DNA of 64,000 bases from Haloimpatiens sp042688525 (lineage in GTDB: Bacteria > Bacillota > Clostridia > Clostridiales > Clostridiaceae), in assembly GCF_042688525.2 (NCBI RefSeq), contig NZ_JBHWAB010000001.1:1302001-1366000 (forward strand), given 5' to 3'. The notes under the pieces are model-generated. The model saw only the letters and a program-made list of their open reading frames with translations. It ran no database searches and was not told where the DNA came from. The position numbers were made by a program, and so were the translations under genes. This document shows, in pieces, positions 53,618 to 62,677 of the stretch; the stretch's first letter is position 1; each line of letters starts with the position of its first letter.

Positions 53618-55547
53618 AATGAATAAATTTACATTATTTGCTCTAGAATCACAGAAAGAAGCTTTACTTGAGAATCTTCAGAAATTTGAAGGAGTTCACT
53701 TTTCTAACCTTCAAGATGAAGTTTGCGATGAAGAACTAAGTTTTTTAAATCCAGATAAGGAAGATGAAAAATTATCTGATTTTACTGAGAAGCTATCTCA
53801 AATAAATTTTGGTATAAATTTTTTAGAAAAGTTTATAGAACCTGAAAAAGGTTTTAAAAGTTTGTTTGAGGGTAAAAAACAATTAAGTTATAACGAATTA
53901 AAAGTTAAGGTTAGAAATTCTAATTGGTATGAAACATATAAAATACTCAAGGGAAAAGATGACAAGATTAATGAGTTAAAAAATGAAATTACTAATTTAG
54001 AATCAGAAATTGAGAATTTAGTTCCTTGGAGTAACTTAGATGCTTCTTTTGGTGATTTAAATAATTTAAAATTTTGTTCAAGTTTTTTAGGTATAATTCC
54101 TGAGCAATTTAAAGATAACTTAATAAATGAATTAAGTTATATTGATAGTTATTATATTGAAGAAATAAGTAGAGATAGAAATGAAGTAAATATACTTGTA
54201 ATAGCATATAAGAGCGACATAGATAAGGTTGATGAGATATTAAAGAAAAATAACTTTAGTCAAATAAATTTTAAATATCAAAAAACACCTAGAGAAATAA
54301 TTTCTAATTTAAGAAAAAAAATGAAGGAATTTGAAAAAGAAAAAGAAAAAGTTACAAGTGAAGTTACAAATTTTACTAAAGAAATTATAAATTTAAAATG
54401 TGCATATGAATATTTTAATAATGAGCTAATAAAAGCTAGAGCATGTGAAAATTTTGTTAAAACTGAAAAAGTATTTGCAATTGAAGGATGGATTCCTTTA
54501 CAAAAAAATAGTGAATTAGAGAAAATAGTTAAACATAATTGTGCCGAAAATTATTATATCGAATTTTGTGAAGCATGTGAAGAGGAAAATGTACCCATTT
54601 TATTAAAGAATAATGGATTTACAGAAGCATTTGAAAGTATTACTGAGATGTATAGTCTTCCATCTTATAAGGAAATTGATCCAACACCAATACTTGCAGT
54701 CTTTTACTTTATTTTCTTTGGTATGATGCTTTCAGATGGAGGTTATGGTTTAATAATGGTAATTGGCTCTGCTTTAGCACTTAAATTGTTACCTTTAGAA
54801 AAAGCTCAAAAGAATTTTGCTAAATTATTTTTATTTTTAGGTATTTCTACAATGTTTTGGGGTGCTTTATATGGTGGATGGTTTGGAGATGCACCAAAGG
54901 CATTATTGGGTATACAAGTACCAAAACTTATTGATCCTGGAACTGGATTAATGAAGATAATGGTTGTATCAATAGTGTTTGGATTAGTTCATATGTTTAT
55001 TGGTTTAGGAATCAAAGCGTATGTATTAATTAAAAACAATAAATACAAAGATGCATTTTGTGATGTAGTGTTTTGGTATTGTGTATTAATAGGTGGAATA
55101 TTAATGGCAGTACAAGTTGGAGGTTCTTTAGGAAAAATATTATTGGTAATAGGTATTTTAGGATTATTCCTAACTCAAGGTAGAGAAGCACCAACTATTG
55201 GTGGAAAAATTGGTGGAGGAGTATATGGAGTATATGGTATAACTGGTTATTTTGGTGATATTGTATCATATTCAAGACTTATGGCATTAGGACTTGCTAC
55301 AGGATTTATAGCTTCGGCTTTGAATATGATAATAAATTTAATACCAGCTCCCGTTTCTTATATTGTAGGTCCAATATTATTTATTTTACTTCATGCATTC
55401 AATTTAGCAATAAATGCATTAGGATCATATGTACATGCAGCAAGATTGCAGTATTTAGAGTTCTTTAATAAGTTCTATGAAGGTGGAGGAAAGAAGTTTA
55501 CTCCATTTAAAACAATAAGTAAATTTGTAAAAATTACTGATAAATAA
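53604..55547 (+). CDS. ntpI: V-type ATPase subunit I (membrane a-type subunit)
   Basis: 647 residues. The N-terminal half is cytoplasmic and helical and contacts the stalks. The C-terminal half has seven to eight membrane segments, starting at DPTPILAVFYFIFFGMMLSDGGYGLIMVIG. SYSRLMALGLATGFIASALN holds the arginine that should face the rotor carboxylate. Together with the NtpK ring it forms the ion channel. The length and motifs are normal for bacterial V-ATPases. Confidence 0.94.
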   Translation: MAIVKMNKFTLFALESQKEALLENLQKFEGVHFSNLQDEVCDEELSFLNPDKEDEKLSDFTEKLSQINFGINFLEKFIEPEKGFKSLFEGKKQLSYNELKVKVRNSNWYETYKILKGKDDKINELKNEITNLESEIENLVPWSNLDASFGDLNNLKFCSSFLGIIPEQFKDNLINELSYIDSYYIEEISRDRNEVNILVIAYKSDIDKVDEILKKNNFSQINFKYQKTPREIISNLRKKMKEFEKEKEKVTSEVTNFTKEIINLKCAYEYFNNELIKARACENFVKTEKVFAIEGWIPLQKNSELEKIVKHNCAENYYIEFCEACEEENVPILLKNNGFTEAFESITEMYSLPSYKEIDPTPILAVFYFIFFGMMLSDGGYGLIMVIGSALALKLLPLEKAQKNFAKLFLFLGISTMFWGALYGGWFGDAPKALLGIQVPKLIDPGTGLMKIMVVSIVFGLVHMFIGLGIKAYVLIKNNKYKDAFCDVVFWYCVLIGGILMAVQVGGSLGKILLVIGILGLFLTQGREAPTIGGKIGGGVYGVYGITGYFGDIVSYSRLMALGLATGFIASALNMIINLIPAPVSYIVGPILFILLHAFNLAINALGSYVHAARLQYLEFFNKFYEGGGKKFTPFKTISKFVKITDK

Positions 55548-55595
55548 AACTATTTTATAAATAAAAAAAGAAATTACAGATTAGGAGGAATAAAT

Positions 55596-56099
55596 ATGTC
55601 AAATGAAGTTTTTAAAACATTCATGGAGTTTTTAAATCAACACGGAGGATTGTTATTTGCACTTTTAGGTGCAGCTTTAGCTACAGCATTACCTGGAATA
55701 GGTTCTGCAAGAGGAATAGGATTAGTAGGTCAATCAGCATCAGGAGTAATTACAGAAGACCCAGATAAGTTTGGTAAATCAATTATCCTTGATGTATTAC
55801 CTGGTACACAGGGATTATATGGATTTGTTATAACACTTATGATTCTTACAAAAATCGGTATATTAGGTGGAAGCACTCCAGATTTAGGAACAGGATTCTT
55901 TATTTTCATGGGTTCATTACCTATTGCTTTAGTAGGTTGGAAATCAGCTATAGCACAAGGTAAAACAGCAGCTGCATCAACTTCAATATTAGCAAAAAGA
56001 CCAGAGCATGTTATGAAAGGTGTTATATATGCTGTAATGGTTGAAACATATGCACTACTTGCTTTTGTTATATCACTATTTGTAGTTTTAAATCTTTAA
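55596..56099 (+). CDS. ntpK: V-type ATPase rotor subunit K, sodium type
   Basis: 167 residues, four membrane segments made of two related hairpins. The sodium ligands known from Enterococcus hirae NtpK (L61, T64, Q65, Q110, E139) have clear counterparts here: Leu68, Thr71 and Gln72 in LPGTQGLYGF, Gln121 in AIAQGKTAAA and Glu150 in MVETYALL. The full set points to sodium rather than protons as coupling ion. Only the second hairpin keeps a carboxylate, as in other V-type rings. AGGAGG precedes ATG 55596. Confidence 0.94.
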   Translation: MSNEVFKTFMEFLNQHGGLLFALLGAALATALPGIGSARGIGLVGQSASGVITEDPDKFGKSIILDVLPGTQGLYGFVITLMILTKIGILGGSTPDLGTGFFIFMGSLPIALVGWKSAIAQGKTAAASTSILAKRPEHVMKGVIYAVMVETYALLAFVISLFVVLNL

Positions 56100-56119
56100 T
56101 AGTATGGAGTGATGGCTAA

Positions 56120-56719
56120 ATGTCAAATTTAAATAATTTAGTTACAAAAATTTTGGATGATGCAAAACATAGTGCTGACGCAATTATTACAGATGCAAAA
56201 GCAAAAGAAAAAGAAATTGTAGACAAGAAAGTTAATGAGGCAAATATTGAACAAAAAAATATAGTAGAAAAAGCTAAAATAGAATCTCAAAGTAAGAAGG
56301 AAAGAATAGTTTCTAATGCTCAATTACAAGTTAGAAATAAAAAATTAGATTCAAAGCAACAAGTAATAGACAAAGTATTTGAAAAATCATTAATTGAGCT
56401 TATTAATCTTTCTAAAGAACAATATTTAGATTTTATTAAAAATTCAATATTAGCTCTTCCAATTGATGGTGATGAAGAATTAATAGTTAAGGATGAAGAT
56501 AAATCAAAAATAGATACTGAATTTTTAAATGATTTAAATGAACAATTAAAGAAAAACAACAAAAAAGGTGAAATTAAATTAAGTGATGAAGTAAGAAATA
56601 TTAAAGGCGGATTTATCTTATACAAAAATGGTATAGAAATTAATAATTCTTTTGAATCATTAGTTACTGCATTAAGGGATGAACTAGAATATGATGTTGT
56701 AAAAATATTATTTAATTAA
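56120..56719 (+). CDS. ntpE: V-type ATPase subunit E
   Basis: 199 residues. A long N-terminal helix (about 1-105) pairs with NtpF in the stalk, and a small alpha/beta C-terminal head (GGFILYKNGIEINNSFESLVTALRDELE) caps the catalytic ring. The head motif is typical of subunit E. The gene lies 20 bases after ntpK. Confidence 0.92.
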   Translation: MSNLNNLVTKILDDAKHSADAIITDAKAKEKEIVDKKVNEANIEQKNIVEKAKIESQSKKERIVSNAQLQVRNKKLDSKQQVIDKVFEKSLIELINLSKEQYLDFIKNSILALPIDGDEELIVKDEDKSKIDTEFLNDLNEQLKKNNKKGEIKLSDEVRNIKGGFILYKNGIEINNSFESLVTALRDELEYDVVKILFN

Positions 56720-56756
56720 ATTGTTATTATGCAATTAGGAAGGTGGAGAAGCCTAG

Positions 56757-57758
56757 ATGGATAGAACTATTTATGGTCATGCAGTATCAAGACTTAAAGT
56801 ATTAGAAACTAGGCTCCTTGATAAAACTAAAATTAACAGAATGATTGACAGTTCATCCGCTGATGAGGCTTTAAAGGTGCTTAATGAAACCGAATATGCT
56901 CATTATGTATCAAATTTAAAAAGAGCTGAAGATTATGAAGTTATTTTGTCTGAGGAGCTTGATAGAGCATATAAACTTATGTATGATGTAACTCCTAATA
57001 AAGCAATAATTGATGTTATAAGTTTAAAATATGATTATCATAATATTAAAGTATTGCTAAAGGGAAATGCATTAAAAAAAGAACTTGATTATCTTTTGGT
57101 TTCTGTTGGAACTGTTCCAACAGAACTGTTGAAGAAAAGTATTTCTGAAGAATATTATGGAGAGTTATCACCTGTAATGAGAGAAGCTATTGAAAAGACT
57201 TTGCTAGTTTTCAATGCTGATAATGATCCGCAAAAAATTGATATTATTCTAGATAAGTATATGTATACTGAAATGCTTTCTAAAGCTTTAAGTGTTGAAG
57301 AAGAATACATTGTTGATTTTGTAAAAATTCAAATAGACATAACTAATATAAAAACATTATTAAGAGTAAAAAAGCAAAATAAAGATAGAGAATTTTTAGA
57401 TGAAGTAATAATTAGAGGCGGTAAGATAGATAATGATATATTTATAAATTCATTAAATGATTCAATTGAAAACTTTACAAATAAAATCTCTCATACAGAT
57501 TATTATAATATTCTTAAAGTATCAATGGACGAATCAGGTAAAAAAGGAAGTATAAATATATTTGAAAAATATTCTGATAACTTCATTATGAATTATATAA
57601 AAGAAGCAAAATATGTTAGTTTTGGTCCACAACCAATACTTGCGTATATATTTGCTAAAGAAGCCGAAATTAAGGCTATAAGAACAGTTATGGTTGGTAA
57701 ACTTAATAATATCGCTCCTGAGATAATAAGGGAAAGGCTGCGTGATATTTATGTATAA
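56757..57758 (+). CDS. ntpC: V-type ATPase subunit C (d-type rotor adaptor)
   Basis: 333 residues, helical, linking the central shaft to the NtpK ring. Family stretches are YGHAVSRLKVLETRLLDKTKINRMIDSSSADEALKVL near the N terminus, KYDYHNIKVLLKG in the middle and QPILAYIFAKEAEIKAIRTVMVGKLN near the C terminus. Its end overlaps the likely start of ntpG. Confidence 0.93.
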   Translation: MDRTIYGHAVSRLKVLETRLLDKTKINRMIDSSSADEALKVLNETEYAHYVSNLKRAEDYEVILSEELDRAYKLMYDVTPNKAIIDVISLKYDYHNIKVLLKGNALKKELDYLLVSVGTVPTELLKKSISEEYYGELSPVMREAIEKTLLVFNADNDPQKIDIILDKYMYTEMLSKALSVEEEYIVDFVKIQIDITNIKTLLRVKKQNKDREFLDEVIIRGGKIDNDIFINSLNDSIENFTNKISHTDYYNILKVSMDESGKKGSINIFEKYSDNFIMNYIKEAKYVSFGPQPILAYIFAKEAEIKAIRTVMVGKLNNIAPEIIRERLRDIYV

Positions 57759-58059
57759 ATTAGGTGTAGTAGGAGATAAAGATTCTATCTTAGCATTTAA
57801 AGCTTTAGGAATAGATGTTTATCCAGTAGTTGAACCAGAAGAAGCAACTAAAACTATTGATAGAATGGCAATGAAAAATTACGCAGTTATATTTGTAACG
57901 GAGCAGGTAGCAAAAGATATAGAGGAAACTATAGAAAGATATAATAGAGAAGTTTTACCAGCTATCATATTAATTCCAAGCAATCAAGGATCACTTAATA
58001 TTGGAATTCAAAGAATTAGTGATAATGTTGAGAAAGCGGTAGGTGTAAATATTTTATAG
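57751..58059 (+). CDS. ntpG: V-type ATPase subunit F (NtpG)
   Basis: 102 residues. MYKLGVVGDKDSILAFKALGIDVYPV is the usual N terminus of this central-shaft subunit, followed by the IFVTEQVAKDI and PAIILIPSNQG strands. ATG 57751 matches the family start best. GTG 57742, three codons upstream and closer to GGAAAGG, is an alternative. Either start lies inside the end of ntpC, so translation is coupled. Confidence 0.92.
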   Translation: MYKLGVVGDKDSILAFKALGIDVYPVVEPEEATKTIDRMAMKNYAVIFVTEQVAKDIEETIERYNREVLPAIILIPSNQGSLNIGIQRISDNVEKAVGVNIL

Positions 58060-58076
58060 GAAGGTAGGTAGGTAAC

Positions 58077-59852
58077 TTGAAAGTCGGAAAAATAATTAAA
58101 GTTTCAGGTCCATTAGTAGTTGCTGAAAATATGGATGAAGCTAATATATATGACGTTGTTAATGTTGGAGATAACCGTCTCATTGGTGAAATAATAGAAA
58201 TGAGAGGCGACAAGGCATCTATTCAGGTTTACGAGGAAACTTCAGGTATAGGACCTGGAGATCCAGTTTATACTACTGGAGAACCTTTAAGTGTTGAACT
58301 TGGACCAGGATTAATCGAGTCTATGTTCGATGGAATACAAAGACCACTAGATGCTTTCATGGAAAAAGCTAAAAGTTCATTTTTAACTAAAGGTGTTTCA
58401 GTTACATCATTAAACAGAGAAAATAAGTGGGATTTTAAACCAACAGTTAAAGTGGGAGATAAAGTTTCATCTGGAGATGTAATTGGAACAGTGCAAGAAA
58501 CAACTGTAGTCTTACATAAGATATTAGTTCCTTATGCAGTTGAAGGAACAGTTAAAGAAATAAAAGAAGGACAGTTTACAGTTGCAGATACAGTTTGTAT
58601 TGTGGAAACAGAAAAAGGTGACAAAGAGTTAACACTTATGCAGAAATGGCCTGTAAGAAAAGGTAGACCATATTCAAGAAAATTAAACCCAGTTGAACCA
58701 ATGACTACTGGTCAAAGAGTCATAGATACATTTTTCCCAGTAGCAAAAGGTGGAGCAGCAGCAGTACCAGGACCTTTTGGTGCAGGTAAGACAGTTGTGC
58801 AACACCAAATAGCTAAATGGGGAGATGCTGAAATAGTTGTTTACGTTGGATGTGGAGAACGTGGTAATGAGATGACAGACGTTCTTAATGAATTTCCAGA
58901 GCTTAAGGACCCAAGAACTGGAGAAAGCTTGATGAAGAGAACAGTTCTTATAGCTAATACATCTAATATGCCCGTTGCAGCTAGAGAGGCTTCTATATAT
59001 ACTGGTATAACTATAGCAGAATATTTTAGAGATATGGGATATTCAGTTGCTATAATGGCAGATTCTACTTCTCGTTGGGCAGAAGCATTAAGAGAGATGT
59101 CAGGAAGACTTGAAGAAATGCCAGGAGACGAAGGATACCCAGCATATTTAGGATCAAGACTTGCAGATTATTATGAAAGAGCTGGTAAAGTTGTATGTTT
59201 AGGCTCAGAAGAAAGACAAGGTGCAGTTACTGCAATTGGTGCGGTATCACCTCCAGGAGGAGATATTTCAGAGCCGGTTACACAATCTACATTAAGAATA
59301 GTTAAGGTGTTCTGGGGATTGGATGCTCAACTTGCATATAAGAGACATTTCCCATCTATTAACTGGTTAACATCATATTCTTTATATTTAGACAAAATGG
59401 GAGTTTGGATGGATAAAGAAGTTTCACCAGATTGGTCAGCTTTAAGAACAAAAGCTATGGTATTACTTCAAGAAGAATCAAATTTACAAGAAATTGTAAG
59501 ACTTGTAGGTATAGATGCATTATCTGAAAAAGATAGATTGAAACTTGAAGTTTCTAAGTCTATAAGAGAAGATTATTTACAGCAAAATGCTTTCCATGAA
59601 ATTGATACTTATGCATCTTTACACAAACAATATAAGATGTTAAAGTTAGTTCTTCAATTTGGAGATGATTCAAATAGAGCACTTGAAGCTGGAATTCATT
59701 TAAGTAAGATATTAGATTTACCTATAAGAGATAAAATTGCAAGAAGTAAATATATCCCAGAAGCTGAAATAAGCAAAATAGATGAAATATCAGATGAATT
59801 AAAAAATGATATCGATAAGCTAATCAGCGAAGGAGGGGTTCTAGATGCTTAA
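58077..59852 (+). CDS. ntpA: V-type ATPase catalytic subunit A
   Basis: 591 residues with the P-loop GPFGAGKTVVQ at about 235, the non-homologous region typical of A subunits at about 115-185, and SRWAEALREMSGRLEEMPGDEGYPAYL with SPPGGDISEPVTQSTLR. It hydrolyses ATP. The start is TTG 58077. Upstream is a run of GGTA units (GGAAGGTAGGTAGGTAAC), which provides the ribosome site. The gene ends eight bases inside ntpB. Confidence 0.95.
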   Translation: MKVGKIIKVSGPLVVAENMDEANIYDVVNVGDNRLIGEIIEMRGDKASIQVYEETSGIGPGDPVYTTGEPLSVELGPGLIESMFDGIQRPLDAFMEKAKSSFLTKGVSVTSLNRENKWDFKPTVKVGDKVSSGDVIGTVQETTVVLHKILVPYAVEGTVKEIKEGQFTVADTVCIVETEKGDKELTLMQKWPVRKGRPYSRKLNPVEPMTTGQRVIDTFFPVAKGGAAAVPGPFGAGKTVVQHQIAKWGDAEIVVYVGCGERGNEMTDVLNEFPELKDPRTGESLMKRTVLIANTSNMPVAAREASIYTGITIAEYFRDMGYSVAIMADSTSRWAEALREMSGRLEEMPGDEGYPAYLGSRLADYYERAGKVVCLGSEERQGAVTAIGAVSPPGGDISEPVTQSTLRIVKVFWGLDAQLAYKRHFPSINWLTSYSLYLDKMGVWMDKEVSPDWSALRTKAMVLLQEESNLQEIVRLVGIDALSEKDRLKLEVSKSIREDYLQQNAFHEIDTYASLHKQYKMLKLVLQFGDDSNRALEAGIHLSKILDLPIRDKIARSKYIPEAEISKIDEISDELKNDIDKLISEGGVLDA

Positions 59853-61227
59853 AGAGTATAGAACAGTTACTGAAGTTGTAGGTCCTTTGATGGTTGTTGA
59901 AGGTGTTGAAGGTGTAAAATATGACGAACTTGTTCAAATAGAATTACAAACAGGTGAAAAAAGAAGAGGTAAGGTTTTAGAAGTAAATGGCGATAAAGCT
60001 ATGGTTCAGTTATTCGAAGGTTCAACTGGAATTAACTTAAAAGGAACAAAGGCAAAATTTTTAGGAAGACCACTTGAAATTGGTGTGTCTGAAGACATGT
60101 TAGGAAGAGTATTTGATGGAATGGGAAGACCAAAAGATAATGGTCCTAAAATTATTCCAGAAGAAAGACTAGATATTAATGGTGAAGCTATAAATCCTGT
60201 TGCTAGAGATTATCCATCAGAGTTTATACAAACTGGTGTATCAGCTATAGATGGTTTGAATACATTAGTTAGAGGACAAAAACTTCCTGTTTTCTCAGGA
60301 GCAGGTCTTCCACATGCTGAATTAGCTGCCCAAATAGCAAGACAGGCTAAAGTTTTAAATTCTGATTCAAAATTTGCAGTTGTATTTGCTGCTATAGGTA
60401 TAACATTTGAGGAAGCTCAATTCTTTGAAGATGAGTTTACTAAAACAGGAGCTATAAATAGATCAGTTTTATTTCTTAATTTAGCTTCAGACCCAGCTAT
60501 AGAAAGAATAGCTACTCCAAGAATGGCATTAACTACAGCAGAATTTTTAGCATATGAAAGGGGAATGCATGTTCTCGTTATTATGACTGATATAACTAAT
60601 TACTGTGAAGCTTTGCGTGAAGTTTCAGCAGCTAGAAAGGAAGTTCCAGGTAGAAGAGGATATCCAGGATACTTATATACAGACCTTTCAACTTTATATG
60701 AAAGAGCTGGAAGACTTAGAGGTAAAGAAGGATCAATAACACAAATCCCAATTTTAACAATGCCTGAAGATGATAAAACTCATCCAATTCCAGACTTAAC
60801 TGGATATATAACTGAAGGACAAATAGTTTTATCAAGAGAACTTTATAAAAAAGGTATTATGCCTCCAATTGATGTTTTACCTTCTCTTTCAAGACTTAAA
60901 GATAAAGGTATAGGAAAAGGAAAAACAAGAGAAGATCATGCAGATACTATGAACCAATTGTTTTCTGCATATGCTCAAGGTAAGCAGGCAAAAGAACTTG
61001 CTGCTATATTAGGTGAATCTGCGTTGTCAGAAACAGATAAAAAATATGCTGAGTTTGCAGAAAAGTTTGAAGAAAAATATGTAGCACAAGGTTTTGCGGC
61101 TAATAGAAGTATAGAGGAAACTCTTGATTTAGGTTGGAAACTTCTTAAGATATTACCAAGAACTGAACTTAAGAGAATTAGAGACGAATATCTTGAGAAA
61201 TACATTGATAATAGAAAGGATGATTAG
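59845..61227 (+). CDS. ntpB: V-type ATPase regulatory subunit B
   Basis: 460 residues. It is a non-catalytic nucleotide-binding-type subunit: the P-loop position holds GAGLPHAELAAQ in place of GxxGxGKT. Other family regions are EIGVSEDMLGRVFDGMGRPKD and REVSAARKEVPGRRGYPGYLYTDLSTLYERAGR. It alternates with subunit A in the hexameric head. The start overlaps ntpA, with GGAGGGG as ribosome site inside ntpA. Confidence 0.95.
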   Translation: MLKEYRTVTEVVGPLMVVEGVEGVKYDELVQIELQTGEKRRGKVLEVNGDKAMVQLFEGSTGINLKGTKAKFLGRPLEIGVSEDMLGRVFDGMGRPKDNGPKIIPEERLDINGEAINPVARDYPSEFIQTGVSAIDGLNTLVRGQKLPVFSGAGLPHAELAAQIARQAKVLNSDSKFAVVFAAIGITFEEAQFFEDEFTKTGAINRSVLFLNLASDPAIERIATPRMALTTAEFLAYERGMHVLVIMTDITNYCEALREVSAARKEVPGRRGYPGYLYTDLSTLYERAGRLRGKEGSITQIPILTMPEDDKTHPIPDLTGYITEGQIVLSRELYKKGIMPPIDVLPSLSRLKDKGIGKGKTREDHADTMNQLFSAYAQGKQAKELAAILGESALSETDKKYAEFAEKFEEKYVAQGFAANRSIEETLDLGWKLLKILPRTELKRIRDEYLEKYIDNRKDD

Positions 61228-61229
61228 CC

Positions 61230-61874
61230 ATGGCTAGGCTAAATGTAAATCCTACTAGAATGGAGCTCACAAAGCTTAAAAAGAGATTGAAAACAGCTGT
61301 AAGAGGACATAAGTTATTGAAAGATAAGCAAGATGAACTTATGAGAAGATTTATTGATATGGTGAAATATAACAATAAATTAAGAAAAAGTGTAGAAAAA
61401 GAATTAGAAGGTTCTTTTAAGGATTTCGTTATGGCAAGAGCTGTAATGTCTTCGGAATTTTTGGAAGAAGCCATTGCTTATCCTAAAGAAAGTATATCAG
61501 TTGATGTGAGCCAAAAAAATATAATGAGTGTAAATGTTCCTGTAATGCAGTTTAAAAGAAAGTTAGAGGGCGATGAAGGAAGTATATATCCTTATGGATT
61601 TGCAAGTACTTCTGCAGAACTAGATGGAGCTATAGAAAAGTTATATGGAATACTTCCTAAACTTTTAGAACTTGCTGAAGTAGAAAAGTCTTGTCAACTT
61701 ATGGCCGATGAAATAGAGAAGACAAGAAGAAGAGTTAATGCTCTAGAATATATGACTATACCTCAACTTCAGGAAACTATAAAATATATTCAAATGAAAC
61801 TTGATGAAAATGAAAGAAGTACTTTAACTAGACTTATGAAAGTTAAGAGTATGATGGAAGAAGCAAAAATGTAG
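61230..61874 (+). CDS. ntpD: V-type ATPase central shaft subunit D
   Basis: 214 residues, two long antiparallel helices: MARLNVNPTRMELTKLKKRLKTAVRGHKLLKDK at the start and NALEYMTIPQLQETIKYIQMKLDENERS near the end. It rotates inside the A3B3 head. It begins two bases after the ntpB stop and closes the operon, which ends in a strong terminator. The order F-I-K-E-C-G-A-B-D equals that in Enterococcus hirae. Confidence 0.94.
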   Translation: MARLNVNPTRMELTKLKKRLKTAVRGHKLLKDKQDELMRRFIDMVKYNNKLRKSVEKELEGSFKDFVMARAVMSSEFLEEAIAYPKESISVDVSQKNIMSVNVPVMQFKRKLEGDEGSIYPYGFASTSAELDGAIEKLYGILPKLLELAEVEKSCQLMADEIEKTRRRVNALEYMTIPQLQETIKYIQMKLDENERSTLTRLMKVKSMMEEAKM

Positions 61875-61876
61875 GT

Positions 61877-61915
61877 AAAAGCTGAAACTATTTTAAGTAG
61901 TTTCAGCTTTTAAAA
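61877..61915. terminator. Terminator of the V-ATPase operon
   Basis: AAAAGCTGAAACTA (61877-61890), 7-base loop, TAGTTTCAGCTTTT (61898-61911). A perfect 14-bp stem with A and T runs on both sides, serving also the minus-strand gene that ends at 61937. Confidence 0.88.
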
Positions 61916-61936
61916 TTTAAATAATTCAATTTTCTG

Positions 61937-62191
61937 CTATTGTTCGTTAATCATATTTAGTATTTTTTGAGCAGCTAAGTCAGCATTAAAAGTATCATCA
62001 ATTTCAGCTTTGATATTTTCACTATAATTTTTTGCTTCTCCAGTTAAATATGTTATTTCAGCAGTAGTACTGTTAACTTTTTTAATTACTTGAGCTATAT
62101 CGCCTTTTTTAACTACGATATATTTTCCATTTGGAAGTTTGATTTTATGAATTTTTTTAAAAACTATTTTTTGCCCTAATTTAAGTTTCAT
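61937..62191 (-). CDS. Small basic hypothetical protein, 84 residues
   Basis: A lysine- and isoleucine-rich N-terminal half (LKLGQKIVFKKIHKIKLPNGKYIVVKKGDIAQVI) reads as a small SH3-like or S1-like beta barrel. An acidic, Asn-rich helical tail follows. No specific family was recognised. GGGGTGAT precedes ATG 62191. It could bind nucleic acid, but that is only a guess from composition. It lies beside the selenoprotein gene in the same direction, 139 bases downstream of it. Confidence 0.6.
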   Translation of the reverse strand: MKLKLGQKIVFKKIHKIKLPNGKYIVVKKGDIAQVIKKVNSTTAEITYLTGEAKNYSENIKAEIDDTFNADLAAQKILNMINEQ

Positions 62192-62330
62192 TATATCACC
62201 CCTATTATATATGAATATATTATGTTAAAAATAAAATTATATTTAGAATAACATAATAATAAATCGTAGAGAAGAACGAAATACTTTATATCATATATGC
62301 TAAAATAGAGTTTTTTAAAGTGAAAAAATT

Positions 62331-62627
62331 TTAATTAGGAAGTGAAATACCTTTACATCCAAATATTGTACCTATAAAAGGTAAGTTAACTTTTTTATAA
62401 ATATATATTTCATCTTGAATAGTTAGAGCTTTACTAATAAAAACTTTTACACCTTTAAATTCAAATGTTTTATAGTATTCCATATTAGATGGGTAATCTG
62501 AAATCTCAATCCAGAGATTTCTTATTGGAACACCGCCTCAACCACAGGAACTTGTAATAGGTTTTATTATAAAGTTTGAATTTTTGTTTAAAACTATTTT
62601 TAAAGCTTTTTCTTCTATTTTCAACAT
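62331..62627 (-). CDS. HesB/IscA-like selenoprotein (TGA = selenocysteine at residue 30)
   Basis: A 98-residue protein read through an in-frame TGA at 62538-62540. The frame starts at ATG 62627 after GGTGAT and runs MLKIEEKALKIVLNKNSN to ITSSCG-U-GGVPIRNLWIEI. It continues with good protein character to NLPFIGTIFGCKGISLPN and TAA. The motif C28-G29-U30-G31 corresponds to the CGCG/CGUG motif of HesB/IscA-like iron-sulfur carriers. HesB-like selenoproteins are a known family in anaerobes. Helix-strand spacing (motif about 25-32, then SDYPSNMEYYKTFEFKGVKVFISK) fits the variant with the cysteine motif near the N terminus. A SECIS hairpin follows the TGA. A promoter with perfect TTGACA lies upstream. 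An alternative is a pseudogene with a stop codon, but the hairpin and intact downstream frame argue against it. Confidence 0.8.
62500..62521 (-). promoter_or_regulatory. Bacterial SECIS element of the selenoprotein gene
   Basis: On the minus strand GAAATCTC, loop TGGATT, GAGATTTC. The 8-bp stem is perfect. The apical loop starts 24 bases after the TGA and has G at its second and third positions, inside the distance and loop rules known for bacterial SECIS elements recognised by SelB. Confidence 0.78.
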
Positions 62628-62653
62628 AATTATCACCATCCATAAAATTATTG

Positions 62654-62672
62654 TATACCCATACTAGGTATA
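62654..62672. promoter_or_regulatory. Small dyad at the selenoprotein start site
   Basis: TATACC, 7-base centre, GGTATA. It lies at the predicted transcription start of the selenoprotein gene and could be an operator or a 5' hairpin. Confidence 0.35.
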
Positions 62673-62677
62673 TAATA

